Assembly (NCBI GenBank): GCA_946625715.1
Contig: CAMOTK010000134.1
Span: forward strand, 1 to 5,514
Length of the DNA stretch: 5,514 nt
Origin: an uncultured Prevotella sp.
Lineage (GTDB): Bacteria > Bacteroidota > Bacteroidia > Bacteroidales > Bacteroidaceae
Direction of reading: 5' to 3'
Within the stretch, counting starts at the first letter, position 1. The number at the start of each line of letters is the position of its first letter. Below, one piece after another: positions 1 to 5,514 of this stretch. The notes beneath the pieces are model-generated. The model had not been told where the DNA came from, did no database searches, and was given only the letters and a program-made list of their open reading frames with translations. The position numbers and the translations under genes are program-made.

Positions 1-1
1 G

Positions 2-1432
2 TTGGTCGATGGCGACGGCCATGTGTTGAGCGAGCGCCTGCTCTTCTCCAACCGTCAGGACCAGCGCCTGCCGCTGACCATCGGCGTCACCGACACGCTG
101 TATCATGCTCGCGACAGCATTGGATTGCAGCTTTCTGCCGACAATTTGGCAGAAGATGAGTTCGTCTTCCTGTCGCTCTCCGTCACCGACGACAGCATCA
201 CCCATCGGAAACATTCGCCTTCGTTTTGGAGTCAGCTGTTGCTGACGAGTGATGTGGAAGGTTTGGTGGCTGCTCCCGACGACTATTTCGAACCCACGTT
301 CAATGCGCAGCATGCCGACCTGCTCATGTTGGTCAACGGTTGGCGCCGCTACGACCTGCCTGCTGTGTTGAAGGGACAATATGCAAAACCGCAGCGCCAG
401 CACGAACAGTCGCAGCAGTTTAAGGGTACGGTGAGGAAAATCTTGGTGAACCGGCCTGTGAAGAATGCCGAAGTGCTCCTGTTGTCAAAAGCCCAGAAGT
501 TCTTGGCCACACGTTCGGTCGACTCCTTGGGCGTGTTCGAGTTCGACGGCGTCAATTTGCCGGAAGGAACAGAAGTCTATATGCAGGCCTACCGCTTAGA
601 CGAGCGCCGCTGTTCGCTCACGGTGGCACCAGTCGACTACCCCGAAGCACCTTCTTCGCGCCTTCTGCGCCGCTTCTCCCGCCGACAAGCTCCTGCAGAA
701 GTGGCCGACGGTCTGCTTGGCTTCTATGCCCGCAACTCCCACCTGCTTGACGAAATCACGGTGAAGGGCAAGAAACGCACACCGCAGGCCCACAGCATTG
801 GCGGCGAGAATTCTTCGCGCAAAGTGACACGCGAGGAGATTGACCGTTGGGGCTATGTGACGTTCGAGCAGTTGCTCTTCGACATTCCCGGCTTGGAGCT
901 CGATGTGGCAGAACACGTCGTCTACTCCACCATCGACCGCGGTGCCACACAGCTCATGGGCAGTCAGCCCCTGCAACTGCGCGTCAACGACTTCTACGTG
1001 CCCGGTCTGACCTATTTGGATGTAGATGTCGAGGGCATTGAGCGCGTGGATGTCTATGCCGGCGTTCAGGCCATACCTTTCGGACTGACAGATGGTCAGT
1101 GGGGTGGGGTGCTCAATGTGACCCTTCGCAATGGCAGTACGATGAACCGTAAGCCCAACGAGCCCTACAATCGCGTGGTGTTCACGCCCTTAGGCTATCA
1201 GGAGCCTGTGGAATACTACTGGCCGCGCTATCCGCGTGGCAAGAGCCAGTCGCGTGTGCCCGACGTGCGTCGCACCATCTACTGGAATCCCTATTTGCGT
1301 ATGGTGAAAGCCACGCCGCTGCAGCTCGACTTCTACAGTGCCGACCTGCCTACGTCGTACACCGTCAGGGTAGAGGGCGTGACCAGTCGCGGCCGAATAG
1401 CCGATGGGCAGTTGAGGCTTCGGGTGGAGTAA
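2..1432 (+). CDS. Barrel-less TonB plug-domain / carboxypeptidase-regulatory-like surface protein (3' part, N-terminus off the window)
   Basis: The reading frame is open from the left edge and ends with tandem TAA stops at 1430-1435, so only the last 476 residues are visible. Numbering from nt 2: residues about 22-120 resemble the middle of large Bacteroidetes MG2/TonB-plug proteins (hallmarks LLTSDVEG at 81-88 and LLMLVNGWRRY at 107-117). Residues about 139-197 look like a carboxypeptidase-regulatory-like beta-sandwich (FKGTVRKILVNRPVKNAEV, then a DSLGVFEFDGV turn). Residues about 248-378 are a TonB plug-like domain (LLDEITVKGKK, FEQLLFDIPGLEL, IERVDVYAG, GGVLNVTLRNG). The protein ends with RRTIYWNPY at 423-431 and FYSADLPTSYTVRVEGVTSRGRI at 444-466. 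No 22-strand outer-membrane barrel follows the plug, so it cannot be a normal TonB-dependent transporter. In this family the full protein is usually about 800-950 residues, exported, with an alpha-2-macroglobulin-like N-terminal half; its role is not established. Family recognition is fairly secure, function is not. Confidence 0.75.
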   Translation: MVDGDGHVLSERLLFSNRQDQRLPLTIGVTDTLYHARDSIGLQLSADNLAEDEFVFLSLSVTDDSITHRKHSPSFWSQLLLTSDVEGLVAAPDDYFEPTFNAQHADLLMLVNGWRRYDLPAVLKGQYAKPQRQHEQSQQFKGTVRKILVNRPVKNAEVLLLSKAQKFLATRSVDSLGVFEFDGVNLPEGTEVYMQAYRLDERRCSLTVAPVDYPEAPSSRLLRRFSRRQAPAEVADGLLGFYARNSHLLDEITVKGKKRTPQAHSIGGENSSRKVTREEIDRWGYVTFEQLLFDIPGLELDVAEHVVYSTIDRGATQLMGSQPLQLRVNDFYVPGLTYLDVDVEGIERVDVYAGVQAIPFGLTDGQWGGVLNVTLRNGSTMNRKPNEPYNRVVFTPLGYQEPVEYYWPRYPRGKSQSRVPDVRRTIYWNPYLRMVKATPLQLDFYSADLPTSYTVRVEGVTSRGRIADGQLRLRVE

Positions 1433-1441
1433 TAAAAGAAG

Positions 1442-1475
1442 CAGGGATTCCTTAGTCGAGGAATCCCTGTTTTTT
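1442..1475 (+). terminator. Rho-independent terminator, probably bidirectional, inside the convergent gene's 3' end
   Basis: A perfect 10-bp stem is formed by CAGGGATTCC (1442-1451) and GGAATCCCTG (1460-1469) around the 8-nt loop TTAGTCGA. Six T residues follow at 1470-1475. It lies 9 bp after the stop of the plug-domain gene and should end its transcript. On the opposite strand the same stem is followed by CTTCTTTTATTA, a weaker U-rich tract, so it may also end the protease-nitroreductase transcript. The hairpin contains the last four sense codons and the stop codon of the nitroreductase, and the T-run is its Lys-Lys codon pair read from the other strand. Confidence 0.85.
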
Positions 1476-2192
1476 AAGTGTTTCAAGCAGTGTGGCCGAC
1501 ATGGCTTCGTTGTCCTTTTTCGTGTAGCGAATGTCGGTGAATATCTGCGCCAACGTCTCTTTGTGGTTGATTTCTACGAAGTGGCGGTTTTCTTCCAACT
1601 GCTCCTTATTAATATAATAGGTGTCGATGTCCTGTGGCGTATAGTCCTTGTAGGTCTCCTCGTGAACGAAGCTCTCCAAGGGCAAACGGTCGCTCTGTGC
1701 CGGCTGTTCTGCCGGCCAGCCTACGGTGATGGTGGCTACGGGCATCACTAACTTTGGCAGTTGGAGCACATCGATGATGAGCTGTGGCATATAGACCGTT
1801 GTGCCCAGATAGCAGTAGCCCAGTCCTTCCTCGTCCATCAGGTTGCAGAGCGTCTGCGTGTAGAGCAGGGCATCGATGGCAGCGTTCTGATAGGAGAGGA
1901 AGTTGTCGTAGCCCGGCTCAGCCTTTCGGCAGCGTGCCCACTGGCTGGTGCGGTTGAAGTCGGCGCAGATGGTGAGCACCACAGGAGCCTCGGTGACCAT
2001 GGGCTGGTTGAAGTGGGCCGGCGCCAGGCGCTGTTTCATTTCGGCTGAACGGGTGACCACTACCGAGTAGAGCTGCAGGTTGCCCATTGTCTGCGTGCGA
2101 GCCGCCTCGGTCATGAGGCGGCTCAGCAGTTGTTCGCAGACTTCGCGATTGCTGTATTTGCGAATGGATGTTCTTGTAAGGAGATTCTTCAT
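1452..2192 (-). CDS. NfsA-like nitroreductase family protein (FMN-dependent)
   Basis: This 246-residue protein has the length and motif order of the NfsA/FRP branch of nitroreductases. These are cytoplasmic homodimeric flavoenzymes that use NAD(P)H to reduce nitro compounds, quinones or flavins. Visible marks: RTSIRKY at 7-13, the usual N-terminal FMN-phosphate-binding segment; AARTQTMGNLQLY at 30-42; NAAIDALLYTQTL at 103-115 in the dimer helix; EEGLGYCYLGTT at 121-132; and VGWPAEQP followed by RLPLESFVHEETY at 157-181, characteristic of this branch. The remaining C-terminal part, rich in charged residues, is typical of NfsA-type proteins. The ATG at 2192 puts the RTSIRKY motif at its expected place. 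The gene starts 9 bp after the stop of the metalloprotease on the same strand, so the two are probably co-transcribed. No Shine-Dalgarno sequence is seen, as is usual in Bacteroidetes. Physiological substrate unknown; the family call is strong, the nfsA-like subtype moderate. Confidence 0.88.
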   Translation of the reverse strand: MKNLLTRTSIRKYSNREVCEQLLSRLMTEAARTQTMGNLQLYSVVVTRSAEMKQRLAPAHFNQPMVTEAPVVLTICADFNRTSQWARCRKAEPGYDNFLSYQNAAIDALLYTQTLCNLMDEEGLGYCYLGTTVYMPQLIIDVLQLPKLVMPVATITVGWPAEQPAQSDRLPLESFVHEETYKDYTPQDIDTYYINKEQLEENRHFVEINHKETLAQIFTDIRYTKKDNEAMSATLLETLKKQGFLD

Positions 2193-2201
2193 AATGAGTT
2201 G

Positions 2202-4427
2202 TTATTTCACGAACTTGCGTCCGCTGCGCACATAGATGCCGCGAGGCAGCATGTCGGCGTCGGTGCCTACATAGCGGCCGTCGAGGGTATAGATGGCAGC
2301 AGGACGTGTAGCGGTGGTGTGGTGGGTGGTAATGCCAGAAGTAATAGTGCTGACCACAAGCACCTCGTCGAGGAAGAAGCGCTTGGCGGCACTGAAGGTG
2401 ATGGCCGTCTGTCCTTCACCTTTGACAGTAGTCGAGAGGTCGGCCCATTCGCCTGCACCCATGTTGAATGAAGATGTAGTGATGGTGGCACCATTGCTGG
2501 CCGAGAGCTCCATCTTCACGGGGTCGCTGCCCCATGTGGCTGCGCGGAAGGTAAGCTTGGCTTCGCCGTCGATGTAGAAGGTCGGTGTAGAGGCCATGCC
2601 TGCCACTTTGCTTGTACCAAACTTGGCACACTTATTGGCGCCAAACCCTTTCTCGGCTTCCCAGCCTTCGTTGTCGGCATAGAAGTCAGAGTTGGCAATA
2701 CTGCCACTCCAGATGTTGTCGTTGCCGCCCTTGCCGGCACACTTGTCGAACGACTCGTAGAAGAGGTAGTCGCCAGTAGGCTTCACGGGGTTAGTGCCCG
2801 TGCCGCTTTCGCCGGGCAGCGAGCCGCCCTTGGCGCGATAGTCGAAGCTGATGGTGCCGTCGGCGTTCTGCTTGATGTTCAGAATGGCACCCGTCAGGAA
2901 CTTCGAGCCATCGGTGTTCTTGTTAAAGAGCGTGGTGGCCGGTGTCGATGTAGCCGTCAGCGAGTCGCGCTGCTGGTAGGGATAGAGGTCGGTGGTCAGC
3001 GTCGTCTTGGTGTAAGCATAGTCACCGTAGCTGTAGTCGTACTTCCAGTACTTCGAGTCGTCGTCGTTGTCGGCGTGTACGATGGTCATGCGCTGGTGGT
3101 CGTTAGCTTTGCTATAGTCCATTTCGCGAGCCTCGGCAGTGGTGATGATGGTATTGGGAATGTTCATTTCCCAGATATCCTCGTCGAAGTCTACGTGCGT
3201 AATCATGAGACCCTTGGCGGGATAGCTTGTGTCGAAGCCCGTCTGCTGACGGTTCTCCAGCATGTAGTACTCGTCGGGGTGTGCCTCGTTGTATATGATG
3301 TAGGTCTGTCCGTGGCTGCTCATGGGTTGCATGTTGGCCACGTGCACATCTTCGTCGTTCAGCACGATAGGCTCCTGCCAGCCGCACATCATCTTCTCGT
3401 GGGCAGTGTAGCCGGCGGGTCGGAAAGTGTCGCCATTGTACGAGCCCGAGTCCATCAGGTCGAACTTGCTCATGCCAAACTGTCCAGAGTAGGATGTGTC
3501 GTAGAAGTCGGGGAAGCCCATGCAGTGGCTGAACTCATGGCAGAAGCAACCGATGCCTTCAATACCGCCATCCATGTCTATCTCGTTGGAACAAGCGTAG
3601 GTGTCGATGGTCACACCGTCGAGCTTCAGGCTGCGGTTGGTGGCCGAGAGTTCGTACATGTGGGGCCAGATGGCTTCTTCGTCATAGCTGTCGGCCTCGC
3701 CCGTTCCGGCGTAGAGCACAAACACTTGGTCTACATAGCCGTCGCCATCCCAGTCGTAGTCCTTGAAGTTGACTTCTGCATCGGCAGCTTTCAAGGCCTC
3801 TACAATCATGGCTTCAGGGTTCACGTCGTTGTCGTCGTTGTCGTTCCTGCCATAGTAGCTGCGCTTGTTCTTCATGGTGTAGGGGCCAACGACGTCGAAC
3901 TCCAGTTCAAACTGTCCGGCACTCTGCGCCTTGAAATAGTCGGCCACCGAACCCTTAAACGGGCTGACGTTGTAGCCTTCCTGGTTCATGATCTTTTTGT
4001 ATTTCTCCAGATTGTTGGCTGTCTTGAATTTCACGTCGGTGAATTGTGCCAGAATCACGATACCCTTCTTCTTGCCGGTGTAGTGCGTCTTTTCACCGAT
4101 GGCCACTCTTCGGGTCTGCTTATTAATATTAATGGTATGTGCGAGACGCTTGCCTGTTTGCAGTTTTGCTCTGCGTGCAGTGGCCTTTCTGCCGAGCTGC
4201 TCCATGTCGGCCGCGGCAAAGGTGCCGTCCTGCTGGCGCGCCAGGCGCGTGCCGTCTTCGGTAGTCCAATAGTGCAGGTGCTCGTCGCCGCATAGCTGCG
4301 CGCGTACTTCCGTTCCGTCGGTCAGGCGGAGCGTCTTCCATAAGCCCTTCTTGGCAGGGATGGCCGAGAGAGCCAGTGTCATCATTAGTAGTGACAGGGT
4401 TAACAAGGTTTTTTTCATTATTGTCAT
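2202..4427 (-). CDS. Secreted M6-family (immune inhibitor A-like) zinc metalloprotease with C-terminal sorting-type tail
   Basis: Counting from the ATG at 4427 (741 residues), the layout is as follows. A signal peptide (MKKTLLTLSLLMMTLALSA) ends near residue 22. A probable propeptide spans about 24-118 (LRLTDGTEVRAQLCGDEHLHYW). The M6 catalytic domain spans about 120-530. Residues about 555-692 look like a beta-sandwich accessory module (YLFYESFDKCAG to FFLDEVLVV). The tail at about 711-741 (AIYTLDGRYVG, LPRGIYVRSGRKFVK) resembles sorting/anchoring tails of Prevotella and Porphyromonas secreted proteins. The active site reads HEFSHCMGFPD: H297, E298, H301 and the third ligand D307, with the Met-turn likely M325 in FDLMDSGS. 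DWDGDGYVD at 225-233 looks like a calcium-binding loop and is common in M6 enzymes. An in-frame ATG at 4418 puts MKK first and is an equally good or better start; both lie just downstream of the promoter at 4456. The enzyme probably acts on extracellular proteins or peptides. All catalytic residues are present and there is no frameshift. Confidence 0.9.
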   Translation of the reverse strand: MTIMKKTLLTLSLLMMTLALSAIPAKKGLWKTLRLTDGTEVRAQLCGDEHLHYWTTEDGTRLARQQDGTFAAADMEQLGRKATARRAKLQTGKRLAHTININKQTRRVAIGEKTHYTGKKKGIVILAQFTDVKFKTANNLEKYKKIMNQEGYNVSPFKGSVADYFKAQSAGQFELEFDVVGPYTMKNKRSYYGRNDNDDNDVNPEAMIVEALKAADAEVNFKDYDWDGDGYVDQVFVLYAGTGEADSYDEEAIWPHMYELSATNRSLKLDGVTIDTYACSNEIDMDGGIEGIGCFCHEFSHCMGFPDFYDTSYSGQFGMSKFDLMDSGSYNGDTFRPAGYTAHEKMMCGWQEPIVLNDEDVHVANMQPMSSHGQTYIIYNEAHPDEYYMLENRQQTGFDTSYPAKGLMITHVDFDEDIWEMNIPNTIITTAEAREMDYSKANDHQRMTIVHADNDDDSKYWKYDYSYGDYAYTKTTLTTDLYPYQQRDSLTATSTPATTLFNKNTDGSKFLTGAILNIKQNADGTISFDYRAKGGSLPGESGTGTNPVKPTGDYLFYESFDKCAGKGGNDNIWSGSIANSDFYADNEGWEAEKGFGANKCAKFGTSKVAGMASTPTFYIDGEAKLTFRAATWGSDPVKMELSASNGATITTSSFNMGAGEWADLSTTVKGEGQTAITFSAAKRFFLDEVLVVSTITSGITTHHTTATRPAAIYTLDGRYVGTDADMLPRGIYVRSGRKFVK

Positions 4428-4455
4428 CGTATTTTTTTGTTTTGATAATGGGCTG

Positions 4456-4486
4456 CAAAGTTAAGAAAAAAAAGTGAGACATGAAA
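4456..4486 (-). promoter_or_regulatory. Bacteroidetes-type promoter for the protease-nitroreductase unit
   Basis: On the minus strand TAACTTTG (4463-4456) matches the -7 consensus TAnnTTTG exactly. Upstream, after a 19-nt spacer, TTTC at 4486-4483 is a one-mismatch version of the -33 TTTG element. The implied transcription start is near 4450-4453, giving a leader of roughly 25-35 nt before the ATG at 4427 or 4418. No other -7 match lies between this site and the gene. Confidence 0.7.
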
Positions 4487-4501
4487 GAAAAACGGCTGTC
4501 G

Positions 4502-4517
4502 ATTGACATATATCAAT
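4502..4517. promoter_or_regulatory. Crp/Fnr-like palindrome between the divergent promoters
   Basis: The sequence ATTGACATATATCAAT is a 16-bp palindrome with a single mismatched pair (C4507/A4512). Its core TTGAC-ATAT-ATCAA matches the Fnr-type consensus TTGAT-N4-ATCAA at nine of ten defined positions. Its centre (4509.5) lies about 57-60 bp upstream of the predicted protease start, close to the classic -61.5 activator position, and about 83 bp upstream of the predicted rhaD start. That a Crp/Fnr-family protein binds here is inferred from the pattern only, and AT-rich palindromes of this size can occur by chance. Confidence 0.4.
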
Positions 4518-4558
4518 TAAAAAATGCTAAATTGTACGGAAAAATCAGCAATTTGTGC

Positions 4559-4587
4559 TTGTCTTATTAAAATAAGACCTATCTTTG
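4559..4587 (+). promoter_or_regulatory. Bacteroidetes-type promoter for rhaD
   Basis: TATCTTTG at 4580-4587 matches the -7 consensus TAnnTTTG and is followed by CAC, a common continuation at such promoters. TTG at 4559-4561 is a candidate -33 element with an 18-nt spacer, one short of the usual 19. A second TTTG at 4552-4555 is too far away (24 nt). The transcription start should lie near 4591-4595, leaving a short leader of about 20 nt before the ATG at 4613. That leader is A-rich and has no Shine-Dalgarno sequence. Confidence 0.8.
4561..4578. promoter_or_regulatory. 18-bp palindrome filling the rhaD promoter spacer, candidate operator
   Basis: GTCTTATT (4561-4568) and AATAAGAC (4571-4578) are perfect 8-bp inverted arms around AA. 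The palindrome begins on the last G of the -33 TTG and ends one base before the -7 element, so a dimeric regulator bound here would cover the whole spacer and would most simply repress. It lies upstream of the predicted transcription start, so it should not act as an RNA hairpin in the rhaD message. No regulator gene is present in the window, and the protein family that might bind is not identifiable from the site. Confidence 0.5.
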
Positions 4588-4612
4588 CACGCGATTTCAA
4601 AACTACACAGCA

Positions 4613-5422
4613 ATGAAGAGTATCTTAGAAGGACGTCCTGCCTTGAAGGCAGAAGTAGAGAAGATTGCCGAGGTAGCCGGCTACTTGTGGCAAAACGGTT
4701 GGGCCGAGCGCAATGGTGGTAACATTACCGTGAACGTGACCGACCTCGTAGACGACGAAGTACGCCAGATGCCTGCCATCAGCGATGTGAAGCAGATAGG
4801 CGTCACACTGCCAGCCCTGAAGGGATGCTATTTCTACTGCAAAGGCACAGGCAAGCGCATGCGCGACTTGGCACGCTGGCCTATGGACAACGGTTCGGTC
4901 ATCCGTATTCTCGACGACTGCGCCTCATACGTCATCATTGCCGACAACGCCGTGATGCCCACCAGCGAGCTGCCCTCGCACCTCACCGTACACGCCCATC
5001 TCATTGAGAGCGGTTCGCCCTACAAGGCCACCGTACACACGCACCCCATCGAGCTGGTGGCCATGAGCCACAAGCGCGAGTTCCTGGGCAAGGACGTGCT
5101 CACCAACATCCTCTGGTCGATGATTCCCGAGACCAAGGCTTTCTGTCCGCTCGGCCTGGGCATCGTGCCCTACACGCTCCCTGGCTCCAACGAGTTGGCC
5201 GACGCCACGCTGAAGGAACTGGAAGACTACGATGTCGTGATGTGGGAGAAGCATGGCGTCTTCGCCAAGGGTCTCGACGTGATGGACGCCTTCGACCAGA
5301 TTGACGTGCTCTCGAAGAGTGCCAAAATCTACATCAACGCCCGTGCAATGGGCTTCGAGCCCGAGGGCATGAGCAAAGAGCAGATGGCCGAAATGACGCG
5401 TGCCTTCAATCTGCCTCGCTAA
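4613..5422 (+). CDS. rhaD: L-rhamnulose-1-phosphate aldolase
   Basis: This class II, zinc-dependent aldolase cleaves L-rhamnulose 1-phosphate into dihydroxyacetone phosphate and L-lactaldehyde, the last specific step of L-rhamnose breakdown in the cytoplasm. At 269 residues it is close to the 274 of the E. coli enzyme. The N-terminal WAERNGGNIT (30-39) matches the phosphate-binding region of the aldolase/epimerase superfamily (RhaD, FucA, AraD). Expected zinc ligands are H142 and H144 (THTHP is the local pattern) and H214 (EKHGVFAKG); E119 in TSELPSH corresponds to the catalytic glutamate E117 of E. coli. All are intact. RhaD is favoured over FucA or AraD because of the length, the long insertion between about 47 and 100, and the SELPSHLTVHAHL segment. 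The ATG follows a well-placed promoter, and a terminator lies about 60 bp after the stop. None of rhaA, rhaB, a transporter or a lactaldehyde reductase is adjacent within the window. Confidence 0.93.
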   Translation: MKSILEGRPALKAEVEKIAEVAGYLWQNGWAERNGGNITVNVTDLVDDEVRQMPAISDVKQIGVTLPALKGCYFYCKGTGKRMRDLARWPMDNGSVIRILDDCASYVIIADNAVMPTSELPSHLTVHAHLIESGSPYKATVHTHPIELVAMSHKREFLGKDVLTNILWSMIPETKAFCPLGLGIVPYTLPGSNELADATLKELEDYDVVMWEKHGVFAKGLDVMDAFDQIDVLSKSAKIYINARAMGFEPEGMSKEQMAEMTRAFNLPR

Positions 5423-5482
5423 AACGAAAAAACAACTACTGACTACATATATAATCATTATTACTTACTATTTAGTGACAGG

Positions 5483-5514
5483 AAGCCCCGACGCTGCGAA
5501 GCATCGGGGCTTTT
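5483..5514 (+). terminator. Rho-independent terminator after rhaD
   Basis: AAGCCCCGA (5483-5491) pairs with TCGGGGCTT (5504-5512). Inside, after a C/A mismatch, GCT pairs with AGC around a GCGA tetraloop (5496-5499) of the stable GNRA class. At least four T residues end the window at 5511-5514, and the T-run may continue beyond it. The 60 bp between the rhaD stop and the hairpin (5423-5482) are AT-rich and hold no gene that I can support. The hairpin makes rhaD look like a single-gene transcript. Confidence 0.9.

Noticed and set aside
596..976. A 126-codon open frame on the - strand within the plug-domain gene
   Set aside because: It overlaps conserved plug-domain sequence on the other strand and has no recognisable family or start signals.
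3521..3548. Cysteines C294, C296 and C302 flanking the HEFSH zinc site, considered as a possible redox switch
   Set aside because: From memory, CHEFSHC-type active sites are common in Bacteroidetes M6 proteases, so the cysteines are a family trait and not a sign of a special mechanism here.
3075..4295. A 406-codon open frame on the + strand opposite the metalloprotease
   Set aside because: Its codons are in exact register with those of the protease, so stops appear only opposite TTA, CTA or TCA codons, which this GC-rich gene avoids. The product is a Val/His-rich sequence with no recognisable domain, and the protease on the other strand has a complete catalytic site and domain order.
4502..4507. 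TTGACA-like hexamer that could be a sigma-70 -35 box
   Set aside because: The host uses the Bacteroidetes promoter type, no TATAAT lies at a suitable distance, and the hexamer is better explained as half of the palindrome at 4502-4517.
4129..4509. A 126-codon minus-strand frame starting upstream of the protease ATG
   Set aside because: It would start upstream of the predicted transcription start, shifts frame relative to the signal peptide and propeptide, and yields an Arg/Ala/Gly-rich sequence typical of a shifted frame.
4925..5458. A 177-codon open frame on the - strand opposite rhaD
   Set aside because: It lies across the well-conserved aldolase core, shows no domain, and has no promoter element of its own. 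It is the reverse-strand shadow of rhaD.
5423..5482. Short AT-rich segment with repeated ACTAC/TTACT words after rhaD
   Set aside because: The words are short and irregular, with no array, no open frame and no RNA fold beyond the following terminator. It is best read as a 3' untranslated region.

Overview
The window looks like chromosomal DNA from a Bacteroidales bacterium, most likely Prevotella or a close relative with a fairly GC-rich genome. Three things point there: two promoters with the Bacteroidetes -7 element TAnnTTTG, start codons without Shine-Dalgarno sequences, and the gene families present (a barrel-less TonB-plug surface protein, an M6 protease with a Prevotella-type C-terminal tail, and an NfsA-like nitroreductase). 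The genus is inferred from these features, not from a database match.

Layout. (1) 2-1432 (+): the C-terminal 476 residues of a large protein with a carboxypeptidase-regulatory-like fold and a TonB plug-like domain; its N-terminus lies left of the window. (2) 1442-1475: a strong hairpin terminator for that gene, lying over the last codons of the convergent gene. (3) 4427-1452 (-): a two-gene unit of a secreted M6-family metalloprotease followed after 9 bp by a nitroreductase. (4) 4428-4612: a 185-bp divergent regulatory region with one Bacteroidetes promoter facing each way and two palindromes. One resembles a Crp/Fnr box; the other, 18 bp long, fills the spacer of the rightward promoter. (5) 4613-5422 (+): rhaD, L-rhamnulose-1-phosphate aldolase, apparently monocistronic. 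It is closed by a GNRA-loop terminator at the right edge. There is no gene-free stretch above 300 bp.

How the parts fit. The protease is probably exported and acts outside the cytoplasm, the nitroreductase is a cytoplasmic flavoenzyme, and RhaD performs the last carbon-splitting step of L-rhamnose breakdown. I see no direct metabolic link between them. The shared feature is the compact control region between the protease unit and rhaD.

The coding content is ordinary and I found no convincing new biological system. The best leads are regulatory: the spacer palindrome in the rhaD promoter, the Fnr-like box near -60 of the protease promoter, and the terminator embedded in the nitroreductase reading frame.
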